Assembly (NCBI GenBank): GCA_002917075.1
Contig: NTMA01000090.1
Span: forward strand, 1-64,000
DNA length: 64,000 nt
From: Hawksworthiomyces lignivorus
Lineage: Eukaryota > Ascomycota > Sordariomycetes > Ophiostomatales > Ophiostomataceae
Reading direction: 5' to 3'
The position numbers and the translations under genes are program-made. Shown piece by piece: positions 27,441 to 37,772 of the stretch (within the stretch, counting starts at the first letter, position 1; the number at the start of each line of letters is the position of its first letter). The notes under the pieces are model-generated. The model did not search any database. It worked only from the letters and a program-made list of their open reading frames with translations, and had not been told where the DNA came from.

Positions 27441-28808
27441 ATGCATATCTTCCTAAAGCTGCTCCTAGCAGCTACTTCTATTTTCCCACAGGCAGCAATC
27501 GCTATACCTATCGCAAGAGATTCCTCTTGTAGCACGAATTCAACCGATGAACCTATTGCCCCGAGCCAAGATCCATGGTATTCGGCTCCCTATGAATTTG
27601 AGAGAGAAGCTCCGGGCACCATTCTACGTGTCCGGCCAGCACCCGGAAATCTAACCGCAATTACTGGCGGCAACTGTTCTGCTGCGTATAATATTTTGTA
27701 TAGGACGACTAATAGCAAGTATCAGCCAACCTGGGCCGTAACCACTCTATTCATTCCAAAAAATGTCTCTTCCGCTCTCCTTTCCTATCAGATTCCATAT
27801 GACTCTGCATATATCGACGCAAGTCCAAGCTATTCTTTGTATAGCGGTGTTCCTGAGGACGTTTCAAGCTCTCTTGGAAAGGGGTGGTTTGTCAACGTGC
27901 CAGATTATGAGGGTCCATTAGCCAGCTTTACTGCAGGCGTCTTGTCTGGGCATGCGACGATCGATTCCGTACGTGCCATATTAAACAATGCCGGCAGATT
28001 CAGCCTTTCTGAAAACACGAAATACGCAATGTGGGGATACTCGGGTGGTGCTCTTGCCAGTGAGTGGGCTGCAGAGCTGCAAGTTCAGTATGCACCGGAG
28101 CTAAACTTTAGCGGTGCTGCTCTTGGAGGCCTGACGCCAAATGTGACGAGTGTTCTGGAAACCATTTACAACAGTGCCGAAGCTGGACTTGCACCGGTGA
28201 GTGTCATATTCTTGTTGTGGCTTAGACTGCTAAGATAATGTTTCTGGTCTCGCACAACGAATTAACAGAAGTTTTTTTAATAGCCTGCACTGATTGGAAT
28301 CTGCAACCAGTACCCTGATATCTTGGAATATTGCATTTCTAAGCTAAAGACGAGCGGGCCATACAACAGTACCACTTTTCTATCATCTGTCAACATGACC
28401 CTAGATCAGACTATCTCAACATTTGCTTTCCATAACATTTCCGAGTATTTCGTTGATGGGTTTGCAGACGTGATCAATCCTATTACAGAGAAGATCATCT
28501 ACAGTGATGGAATAATGGGCTATCACGGCATACCTCAATTTCCGTTATACGTGTACAAAGCGATACACGACGAAGTCAGTCCTATCAACGATACAGATGG
28601 ATTGGTGAGCCAGTATTGCAAAGTGGGCGCCAATATCCTCTACGAGAGAAATAGCGTGGGCGGACACTCCGCCGAGTCTATCAACGGGCATGCAGCGGCG
28701 GAAGCTTGGCTCGACAGCATTCTTAGCGGAACATATTCTTCGAGATATAATAGTACAGGCTGCACAATCCAGGACGTAACAGTAAATATTACTGCGTCGG
28801 TTTTTTAA
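27441..28808 (+). CDS. Secretory lipase (LIP family)
   Basis: Two exons, 27441-28196 and 28284-28808, joined in phase 0 (LAP-PALIGICNQYPDI), encode 426 aa. The protein belongs to the fungal secretory lipase alpha/beta-hydrolase family. A signal peptide of about 21 residues (MHIFLKLLLAATSIFPQAAIA) is followed by DPWYSAPYEFEREAPGTILRVR. The nucleophile elbow is GYSGG with Ser201. The acid is probably Asp348 (IHDEVSP) and the base His380 (GGHSAES). Ten or more N-x-S/T sites fit a glycosylated secreted enzyme. It should hydrolyse triacylglycerols or related esters outside the cell. It stands alone between two long intergenic stretches. Confidence 0.9.
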
Positions 28809-30018
28809 TGCAGATATAAGATTAGTATAAAAGCTTATATACTCTAATAAATTCTACGGATCTTATGTCTGGTATAGAAGAAGATGCATTTTATTACAAT
28901 TGTAGAATAGCGGCGGTAGAGAAAAGGGGAAGAGAAAGATAGATAAACTAGCAACTTGTCATGCGTTTTTGCTATTTTACAATGCGCCGCTGTTCACTGG
29001 TTAAGCATTGCCATTCATGCGTAGTGGTATGTTGCTTGGGCTTCTATAATGTCCATGCTTTCGCCGTGTGTGCTTTATTCTACGCAGAGAGTACTATTCT
29101 TGTGTTGGCGTATTGATGGTATTATGAGCAATCTTTTCTTCATCGTTGCCACTCCAATCCTCACTGACATGACCAATTTAATTCTCACAACTCCAACGTA
29201 TTTTCATTATTAATTTCGCACTTAAAAGAGCTCTAGAATGTCGTATTGTCTTGTTTCGGCATGGCTATCTCACCTCGCCAAGGACCTAAACGTGGACATC
29301 ATCCGTATTGGCGTTGATATTTCGCTTGATGGTTGTTAATAAATCAAGTGTACAGTGTAACTCGTATATTCATGTTAGACTTTTTGATATTTCTAGTACA
29401 GTATGCGATAATATTTGGTCTAATCTTTTAAAATTGTTGGTCAAGCCTTTTTGGAGAATTCAAGTAATCTTGTATTTTTTGACGAGCTACTTCGTATTCT
29501 TGTCTGTCTGGGAACCAAAAATGATTACAAACTCCCCCAAAACTCCTCGCTTATGCCCTAGGCTTCCTGCTCGTGACGAAATGCATGCGAAAGCTGCCGC
29601 CGCAAGAACGATCCTTTCTTTAAGCGTAGACTTCTCTAAAGTGCCTTGCTGGAATGTTCGTTACCATCCTTCATCGTTGCCTTCGGGGTCTCTGGTGGTA
29701 TGGGGTGAGGTTGGATGGTAAGGGTGATCGACATTACGCTCTTTTTTGAGGAATTGAGAGTGCGAATGCCAATCCCAGACCACACAGTTCGCCAAAGCTG
29801 TTTGGTAAAGGGCGAAAGCATCCTCGATTGGGCGCCGAACTCGCGACAATGTAGAATGGGTGGCCATGGCGTGCCGCTTGGTTGCCCGTGTATGTGGGAG
29901 AAACGGGACCAAGCGCTGTGGGTGGCTTCTTCGGGGCGATCAGTCCTAACGAATTGTGTTAGCTTTCTAGTTAAGGGAGCAAATTTTTGGAGCAAAGATA
30001 AGTTCTGAGAAAGTTGAA
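28809..30018. other. Intergenic region, about 1.2 kb
   Basis: AT-rich near the lipase and more balanced after about 29550. Reading frames up to 137 codons exist on both strands, but none shows a domain, a signal peptide or plausible exon joins. I see nothing definite in it. Confidence 0.45.
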
Positions 30019-31132
30019 TTACAGTGACGGTGCGAATACGCCCATATCATGGTTGGTGATGTGCGACCACTGATCAGCCACCTCCGGTGGCATCACGTAG
30101 GTCTCGTTGGCATGGCCGGTGAGTTCGGGTGCAAACTTCAGCAACAGCACGCCTTTGTGCATGTGGGGTACTGCAGGCGGAACACGTAAACAATTCCAGC
30201 AGCGTTCAAGACGTTTCCTCCCGGTCGTCGTGGGGACATTCCCGAGCACTTCAGCCTCGAAGATGCTCCACAAAAAGCATCGAAACGGGGAGAAATCGGT
30301 CCAAACAACCGGAAGCCACGATGCCGTTGGAGTTACTTGATTCTGTAACACGCCTCCCCTGAGAATAGTGGGGGAGATGTCGAAGTTCGAGATGATATGT
30401 GCAAACTCGATATTCAGCCCGTCTTCGTCGATGAAATGACGATTCGTCCCATGGTAAACCGATAGTCTATTTGGGTGGCTTGGATTCCATGACTGATCAC
30501 GCTGGACTGGGGCACAAGCTATATTCTCCATAAGTTTGATCTCTGGATTGGCGTTCCAGGCCTCACGGATGGTCTCGCCAGACAAGTGGATGTCAACTAT
30601 GGGGCATGCCGGCGAAGCCGCAGCTTGGTGGGAATCAGGGTTCGGGACATGATGTACGCCTGGCGAAATGAGACTACTGCTGTCGTTGAAGTTTCCTGAC
30701 GCTGCTGGGCTGGAAGCAGCAACTAAACTGTTAAAGCTGGGCTCTTCTTGTCCAAGTTCCATTCGGGTGGCTTCCTTAGCCTCAGCAGCGATAGCACCGG
30801 CCAGCTTTTCGACCCATTGATAAACCGGATGGCTTTGAATGATAACGTCAGACAGACTAAGGCCAGTGAAACCAGAAATGTCATCGAAATGGTTCGCTGA
30901 GCGGATGAGATGGGATGCATACTCGCTGCTGAATATTTTGTTCGTTAAAAAAATAAAATCATTCAGACTTTGGGTGAGCATCTCCCTTTAGGCACAAGAA
31001 AAGAGAGGAAATTAACCCCCCTCTGAAATCGATGAGATCGGGATCTTTAAGCTGTAGGAATTCGAAGCATTTGTCCTGCAGCAAGGGCTTAACAAATGCG
31101 CGAGCCTTGTCAAAGCGCCTATGGTCTTCCAT
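30019..31132 (-). CDS. Unknown protein with YHGT motif (possible ART-like fold)
   Basis: Two exons, 31017-31132 and 30019-30928 (minus), encode 341 aa. The first exon (MEDHRRFDKARAFVKPLL to DLIDFRGG) is inferred from a GTTAAT donor and a tandem CAGCAG acceptor that keep the frame; without it the protein would start at a poor internal ATG. I do not recognise the family. The C-terminal half has VYHGTN at residues 196-201, VWTDFSPFRCFLWSIFEAE at about 248-266 and GVLLLKFAPE near the end. The order of a YHGT strand, a TDFSP strand followed by a Trp-containing helix, and a final hydrophobic strand recalls ADP-ribosyltransferase-type folds such as DUF3990, but this is only a suggestion. The middle region (about 90-150) is Ser/Ala-rich. 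A probable solo LTR begins six bases upstream of the ATG. Confidence 0.55.
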
Positions 31133-31137
31133 CTTGC
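31133..31137. repeat. Target-site duplication, left copy (CTTGC)
   Basis: Five bases directly before TGTTGACA, repeated exactly at 32038-32042 directly after AAAACA. Confidence 0.5.
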
Positions 31138-32037
31138 TGTTGACAATTAGAGTAACAAGGGTGGGATTTAGTGCCGCGGGCTGAGAGCTCAGGATTGGAT
31201 GACTTCAACCTAAAGGATGGATGGGGTGGCTTCAAGACAAGAGGATGGGTGGGACCGGTAGAGGTGGATGTGGGTGGAAAGGGTGGGCATGGGTGGAGGG
31301 GTAGAAAAAGGCTTATAGGAAGGCGGTAGTGACCGGCAGAACGAGTGGATAGTACACTAATGGGGCTAGCCAAGAATCAAGGACAACACGTACCAATCAG
31401 GGAGGTAAACCACAGATCAGATAATATAGGAATATGGGGCTAAGACTGGCGAACATCAGTGAACTTTAGTGAAAGCCCACTGAGGTTGAATGAGGAACCA
31501 CCAGAATAGGAAGGAAATTCAGCCAATATCAGTAGGAGGAGACTGAGGTTGACTGGTACACACAACTATATAACACCACACTCGCTACTTAGATAGAACC
31601 TAGATAGAAGGTAACGATTCAGTCGTTACCGTTTGTCTGAAATTGCAAGACCCCTTCACACTCTTACACTCTTAGTGCCCTCATTGCATCATTGATACAC
31701 TATGCTTACGCTCAGTTCTTACCGAACATAAACCCAATAAGCCTGATCAACTTATACATAGCTCCTGTAGCTTTGTAACACGTATATAAGCTGTAACCTA
31801 GACAAACATCACAGCATCTTCACGATTTTAAAAGAATCCTTGCAGGTTAATTGATCATCGGAACTCAAGTCAATTGGCCTATATGAAACACTGTGGCTGT
31901 GTCATAGGAACACATGAAAGCACACCCTTTAAGCAGGTTAGAGCAGGGACTACACAGGTGAACGTCTTAAAGAGGAAATTTTCTAGTGAGTAGATTTGGG
32001 TGGGGATATTGGGCTGTTATAGATAAGTACTAAAACA
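31138..32037. mobile_element. Probable 900 bp solo LTR with 5 bp target duplication
   Basis: The segment starts TGTTGACA and ends TAAAACA, so it has the TG...CA termini and the short TGTT/AACA inverted ends of retrotransposon LTRs. It is flanked on both sides by the same five bases, CTTGC (31133-31137 and 32038-32042), as expected for a target-site duplication. A TATATAAG box lies at 31783-31790, and a perfect inverted repeat GGTAACGA/TCGTTACC at 31610-31630. No coding capacity or second LTR is visible, so a solo LTR left by recombination is most likely. It sits directly next to the start codon of the minus-strand gene at 31132. Confidence 0.55.
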
Positions 32038-32042
32038 CTTGC

Positions 32043-32447
32043 TCGTTTATACTTTTGCTAAGTGCCAAAAAAAGATTAGTCGATTGTTATTTTCTATTTA
32101 GTTTCTCTCTCCCCAATATCACAAAAATGAATAAACTGTAATTAAGGGAAGTGTTTCACTTTGGATTACAATATAACGCTTGGGTCGTATCAAGAATTGG
32201 CGTGCTTACATTCCGTTAAACACACATATTAACCACAATGTCGCCAAACGGGGGCTCGATTACGACATATTAAAATTCTAGACAGAGTTTCAGGACATAA
32301 GAGCTGACAAAATCTGTTTAATTCCTCCACAAACGCCTCAATTTTTATTGCATTTTTTATTTTAATTGTAGACATAAAATAATTTACTGAGCCTCGGCGA
32401 GGGCAAGTTTTCTACTTTTATCCAGCAGACGCCTCAGTAAAGGCATA
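32043..32447. promoter_or_regulatory. Upstream region of the Dal5-like permease gene
   Basis: AT-rich stretch between the LTR and the permease start. Before the LTR inserted, this would also have been the promoter side of the minus-strand YHGT gene. No gene was recognised. Confidence 0.4.
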
Positions 32448-34422
32448 ATGGCAGACAGCGTTGAGGTATCCCAGGATATTGAGAAGAAACCGCCCCTGCA
32501 AGCAGACGCTTCTGGGAATGTTGAACAATATTCTATCAGCGAGCGTGCTCTTCTTCGGAAACTTGATATACGACTCCTTCCTGCGGTTGGCATCTTGTAT
32601 TTATTGTCCTTTTTAGACCGCAGCAATGGTACACGATGAGTCCCCATGTGTTTCTTATTTGGCACCGCGATACTAACCATGCTCTCCTTTGGCATTTAGT
32701 TGGAAACGCTAAACTGGAAGGCCTTGCAGCTGATCTACACATGAGTATGTGCCTTTAGTTCAAGACATCAAATTCGCAATATTTCGATATACCATCTCTG
32801 ACCAAGAGAAAAACTTCAGCGGGAAATCAATACTTAACCGGATTAACACTCTATTTCATTGGATATGTTCTCTTCGAGGTAAGACTCAAATAGCTGGTCT
32901 ATTACCATTTAACTTTACTCTATTTGAATAGCAAGAAGACAACACATATCTTATAATATGAATTCTTTATTTAGATTCCATGCAACATTGTTCTCAAGCG
33001 AACAAGCCCCAAACTTTGGCTACCGACTTTGACAATAATGTGGGGAATTGTATCTACACTACTCGGTGTTGTTTCGAACCTAGCTGGATTTTTTGTTGCC
33101 CGATTATTTCTGGGAAGTACGCATTTAAATCAAATATGTATAATCAAAGCCTTGTTCAGATCGCAGAATCGTCTAACCGCAAGTATAGTAGCAGAAAGCG
33201 GACTTTTTCCCGGGGTTGTCTTCTACTTTTCTATGTGGTACAAGCGCCGCGAGAGACAATACCGTATCTCTCTCTTTTTTGGTGCCGCTGCACTAGCAGG
33301 ATCGTTTGGTGGAATTCTTGCCTATGTATGTAATGTGAACGTCATTTGTCTTCACACTCCTTATTCATTAACGATTTATACAATCTAATCATGACACAGG
33401 GCATCGGATTTATGCGTGTCGTCTGGGATGACGGCTGGCACTGGATATTTATTCTGGTACGTTTGATTTAATGGTAATAATACTAAATATCATATCTAAC
33501 TAATTGTGTAGGAAGGCCTGTTTACAATTGTTATCGCTGCAACTGCGTATTGGTTTATCTATAACTATCCAAATACTGCGGGCTTCCTCAGCGAAGATGA
33601 GCGTTCTTTCGTTCAGAGTCGGTTAGCAGCTGACAGTGATGCTACGCATGATGAGGCTTTCTCATGGCGAAACGTTTCAAAAGCACTTCTGGATCCAAAA
33701 TGCTGGCTGTATGGGCTTAGTTTTCACACGATGAGTCTGCCACTATACACGTATTCTTTGTTTATTGTGAGTATATTTTGATTTTGAGATATGCAAGATT
33801 CTATGAAAACTCTTGCTAATGAAGCATTTCATAGCCCACCATCATCAGTGAACTTGGATACCAAGCGGCAGATGCCCAGTTGCTCACGATTCCGCCATAC
33901 GCGTTTGCTTTTTTGACAACCATAGTTGTGGCCGTCTTATCCGAAAGGCTCAGACAAAGGGCCTTCTTCATCATCGGGTCAGCCTTCTTTGCTATTGTTG
34001 GTTACGTCATCCTTCTAAGTAATACAGACCCTACTCATCGCCCAGGTGTGTCTTATCTTGGTACATTTTTTGCTGCTGGCGGCATATACCCGGCTACAGC
34101 ATTGGTATTATCGTGGTCTGCTGTCAATGTGTCCGGTCAAACAAAGCGGGCCGTGGCTAGCGCTATGCAGATTAGCATCGGTAATCTTGGAGCAGTCATA
34201 GGCACACAGCTCTATCGATCCAACGATGGACCGCGTTACATAGTTGGACATAGTGTTGCGCTTGCATACCTGGCAGGTAACATCTTAGTTTCGACATTAC
34301 TTTATTGGCTGCTGAAAAGAGAGAATAGCAAGCGGGAAGTGGTTGCAGCAGAAGTGCAGAATATTGGCTATCTCAAAGATTGGGAAGGTGATGAGGATCC
34401 GCGTTGGCGATTTCAGTACTAG
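32448..34422 (+). CDS. MFS permease, Dal5/allantoate (anion:cation symporter) family
   Basis: Eight exons, 32448-32628, 32700-32744, 32820-32878, 32975-33116, 33189-33325, 33400-33456, 33512-33766 and 33835-34422, encode 487 aa. All joins keep frame, and each intron has a clear GT donor and AG acceptor. The chain has about 12 membrane segments. ACS-family text includes LLPAVGILYLLSFLDRSNVG, YLTGLTLYFIGYVLFEIPCN, LWLPTLTIMWGIVST, AESGLFPGVVFYFSMWYKRRE and WHWIFILEG. The substrate is probably an organic anion such as allantoate, ureidosuccinate, nicotinate or another carboxylate; the exact one cannot be read from sequence. The gene is followed closely by a GST-like gene on the same strand (261 bp gap). 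Confidence 0.9.
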
Positions 34423-34683
34423 ACTGAGAATTTTGGAAAGCTTCTTTTACAATTTTGTTATCAGAGAACCAATATAGCGTGGGTATCAACGACATAGAAA
34501 CGTGATTGGTGGAGATCATGGAATGTTGAACGCGGAGAGGGATGCTGAATTTAAGTAGCACCGACTGAAAATGACTCATTCATAAGCAGTCTTGAAAGCA
34601 CACCGTAATCCACGGGCGGTTTTGCACATTGGCACCTAATTCTTTATCAAAACTGAAATTCTACAACAATTCCGTATGAAAAA

Positions 34684-35629
34684 ATGTTGGACTTACGTGA
34701 AGCAGAATATACACTGTACTCGTCCCCTTTCTCCCTTTACTCTATGATGGTTCGCCACACCATCCAGCTCGGACCCAATACTCGCAACGCAAGCCCCCCT
34801 CGGCGGATCGATCTTAGTTTCGTTAACCATCGTGAGAAGGGGGCATTGGCAGAGAATTATCTTCTCAGAGTGAATCCAAAGGGCCAGGTTCCGGCGATGA
34901 CTGGCAATGTCCTGGAGCAGCCGCTTACCGATAGCCGCTCTATTTCACTATACTTGGCAGAAAAACACTATCCCAGTATGATCCCTAAGGAGCATGCTGT
35001 TGTCATCAAAGGTTTCCTTGAGAGGCTGCACTCGATCAGTGGCCCATCCATTAGCAACAAGAATCCAACAATTGAGATGATGCAGCATAACCCTTCTCCT
35101 GTAGAGGGGATATTAAAAACAAATGGCCTCAGCTCAGAATACCGGTTAGCTCTCGAAGCTAAGCTTGCATTGTAAGCCACTTTATTACTATGGAATTACT
35201 ATTATATCTTGGTTGTGACTCCCTTTCATCGTGTTTTGTTGCCGTCACTGAAGCCCTTATCGACACAGCCACAACGCGAATTATGGCACCGCCTTCCAAC
35301 CGGCCGTCATGGCTAAAGCTCGAAAAGACTCCCAGGCCCTCTTTGCAGATATTGTTCAACAGCGGAGACTGAGCGGTGCTTACGGTGACGACGAAGAATG
35401 GACTTTTGGGGCCTTGGCTGGTCCGACTGTGCTCGACAGCCATCTCCTTCCGTTTGTGCTGCGATACATTGATGCAGGCAATGCAGAACTGATTCCTCAG
35501 GAGCTGCAGCGCTGGGCAAAGGTTAAAGCTAATTCTCTAGCATGGCAAAAGGTCATGCATGGTAGGCCAACACAGTGGGATAGTTCTATGGGACCTATCG
35601 AAGAAATGCAAGATATGATGACGCTGTGA
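34684..35629 (+). CDS. Glutathione S-transferase-like protein
   Basis: Two exons, 34684-35171 and 35269-35629 (phase 2 join, KLAL-F-HNANYG), encode 282 aa. The N-terminal half has the GST thioredoxin fold: TLYSSPFSLYSMMVRHTI (beta1-helix with Ser at the usual catalytic place), VNPKGQVPAM with the cis-Pro, and DSRSISLYLAEKHYP, where D-S contacts the glutathione glutamyl group in this superfamily. The C-terminal half is helical, with GPTVLDSHLLPFVLRYIDA resembling the GST C-terminal N-cap region. It probably conjugates or isomerises a small electrophile. The exact class is not clear. The tight same-strand spacing to the permease suggests a linked job such as uptake or detoxification of one compound. 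Confidence 0.78.
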
Positions 35630-36151
35630 ACACGTTGCTGAATGGGTTATTATGGCAGGTGGTGAGAACTGGGACAGATAAGAGTTCTGTGCTGCGGGTT
35701 TTTCTTCATATCTTAGAAATAAATCATTCTCCTCGAATTGTTAGTGGCTGCATGTGAGTTGAAATATTAAAAAATTTGCTCGCTTTTGGCTGTTTTTCGA
35801 TGGTAGTCTTTATTTAATATTCATTCCTGAGGCTTTTTTTTTTTTTTTTTTTTGCTTGGTGGAAAAAATCGATCGAATATATCTAAACATATGGCACATT
35901 CCAAGCATCTAGAATCGGCGTAATCATATACTTGACTACAGAGAGCATGGATAATCTTCTTCAAGACCTATTAAGAGACACATATTCGCTGATAAAAGTA
36001 GCTAACAGTAGATGCAAATTGATTTTGACTACCATCTATCAATCAGGGCCAGTTGCAGCAGTGCAGAGTCTTTGCCTCGAGGACTTTAATATACTCTCTG
36101 TGTAGGTTGCGAACTTCTGAACTGTAATTGCCAGTTTTAGGAAGAGACAAT
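35630..36151. other. Convergent intergenic region with T20 tract
   Basis: Lies between the 3' ends of the GST-like gene (+) and the transporter gene (-). A run of 20 T residues is at 35834-35853. Nothing else was recognised; terminators for both genes are expected here. Confidence 0.45.
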
Positions 36152-37772
36152 TTATTGCTCATTAGGCACTTGAGCGTCGGCCGCTAAAGCTTGCAGGTCA
36201 TCCTCTCCCATCTCGCCATCCCAGCCATTTGAAACAAGATATTGTCTAAATTTCTCGTCTCTCAAAGCTAAGTCGTCGCCTTTGATGTCTGGAACAAAGA
36301 AGAACGTAACCAATATGCCAGCAACGCCACAAATCGCAGCGATGATAAATGTCCATCTTTTGCCGAGATTATTCTGTATCGGAGTGAAAGCTTCTGTGCC
36401 AACCGCCGCCCCTGTTTTACCGAGCGCGGCGCTAATACCATAGCAGGTGCCACGAACGGCAGTAGCATAGCTCTCAGAGGAAAGGAGGCCGAGCATATTG
36501 CCAGGACCGAGATTTCCAAACGACTGCATCAATCCATAGAACACGATAAAAAGAGGTACGATCTTTGTGATTTTGTCGTATGCGCATCCGATAATAAGGC
36601 CGAATACCAAGTATCCGCTGAAACCCAACATCATGACGTTTTTACGACCGAGACGGTCGCAAAGAAGTGCACCAACAAAAACACCTGGGAGAGCAATAAC
36701 TCCTAGAAGTAAATCCCATTCGGCCGTGCGAAGAATTGTGTTGCCTGTAGTAGGTACTACAGACGAAATAATGACGCCGGAGAAAACACCGTTGGGAAAT
36801 GTAACGAAGTCGTACAGAAACCATGCCTTTGTAGGGTCTCCAAATTAGCTTAAAGTGTGAGTACCATGAGTGGAGGTCAACTTACACCGCAGGTTCCTAT
36901 CAAGCTCTTCCAATAATACCGAATAACCAAAAGATAAGGAACCTTCTTCTTGATGGCGCCACGGCGATAGAGCTTGGAGTTCAACATCTTGATACGGAAG
37001 TAAAAAACTGAAAGCGGGAAGATGACACCAATGCCGAAGCAAACGCGCCACACAGTGGACAAGTGCGTCTCACCAGCAGCGGAGAGTACGATCATGAAAA
37101 TCATAATTGCAAGCGGGCCTCCAAAGGATAGTGGAAGGTTCGTGACCATGATAAAAATTGGCCCGCGGCTCTTTAGCGTATGCTCATTGGCGGCTTCCGA
37201 AGCTGAAGTGCTTGAAGCAGGGTATTCACCTCCCGTGCCAAAACCCACGATACCACGAGCAACAGTAAGCATCCAGAACATTCCAAGTGTTGTTACTCCG
37301 TGAGCTGCCGTAGCAAGAATGCCTCCCACAACTATCATCAGGGTAGTAACAACGATTGCCGTTTTACGCCCCATGTAATCGCACGTGAGACCAACAACAA
37401 TTTGACCGAGGATCTCTCCAACGAGCAAAGCGTTGGAGACCTGAGTGCTGACAGGCGATGTGTACACTTGGGGATATTCTTTTTTGAACAAGACGTTGGT
37501 CATAGTCATGAGGTTGTTTTGGTAGCCATCAGAAATAAGGGCAGCACCAGCGCAAAGCTAACTTAAACGTTAATAAAAGGCATCGCAGAAAGATGGATGC
37601 ATCTGAATAGAGATTGCTGCAGGCTCACAATCGTAAAAAGGTCAGATATGGATTGACGTTTACTGGTAACTTGCTCTGAGCGAGGTACCACATCTTGGCC
37701 AGTAATTTTTGTGTCCTGTTTCTCATCGACGTTGTCAAGGCTATCCGCCTTTGGAGAAATATCTGCTGACAT
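36152..37772 (-). CDS. MFS transporter, phosphate/glycerophosphodiester (Git1-like) family
   Basis: Three exons, 37629-37772, 36886-37557 and 36152-36826 (minus), encode 496 aa. The start is the ATG of MSADISPKADSL. Features of the PHS/Git1 branch include LCAGAALISDGYQNN in the first membrane segment, GEILGQIVVGLTCDYMGRK (the MFS G-x-x-x-D-x-x-G-R-K loop), RGIVGFGTGGEYPASS, GTCGAWFLYDFVTFPNG at the exon 2/3 join, and YGISAALGKTGAAVGTEAF. About 12 membrane segments are visible. The family moves inorganic phosphate or glycerophosphoinositol/glycerophosphocholine with protons; this member resembles the glycerophosphodiester type more closely. Introns are 71 and 59 nt. The gene stands alone, with a TATA-like box about 130 bp upstream. 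Confidence 0.88.

Noticed and set aside
29308..29995. Frames of 119-137 codons between the lipase and the YHGT gene
   Set aside because: Composition is that of non-coding DNA, stops cannot be bridged by good introns, and no domain is seen.
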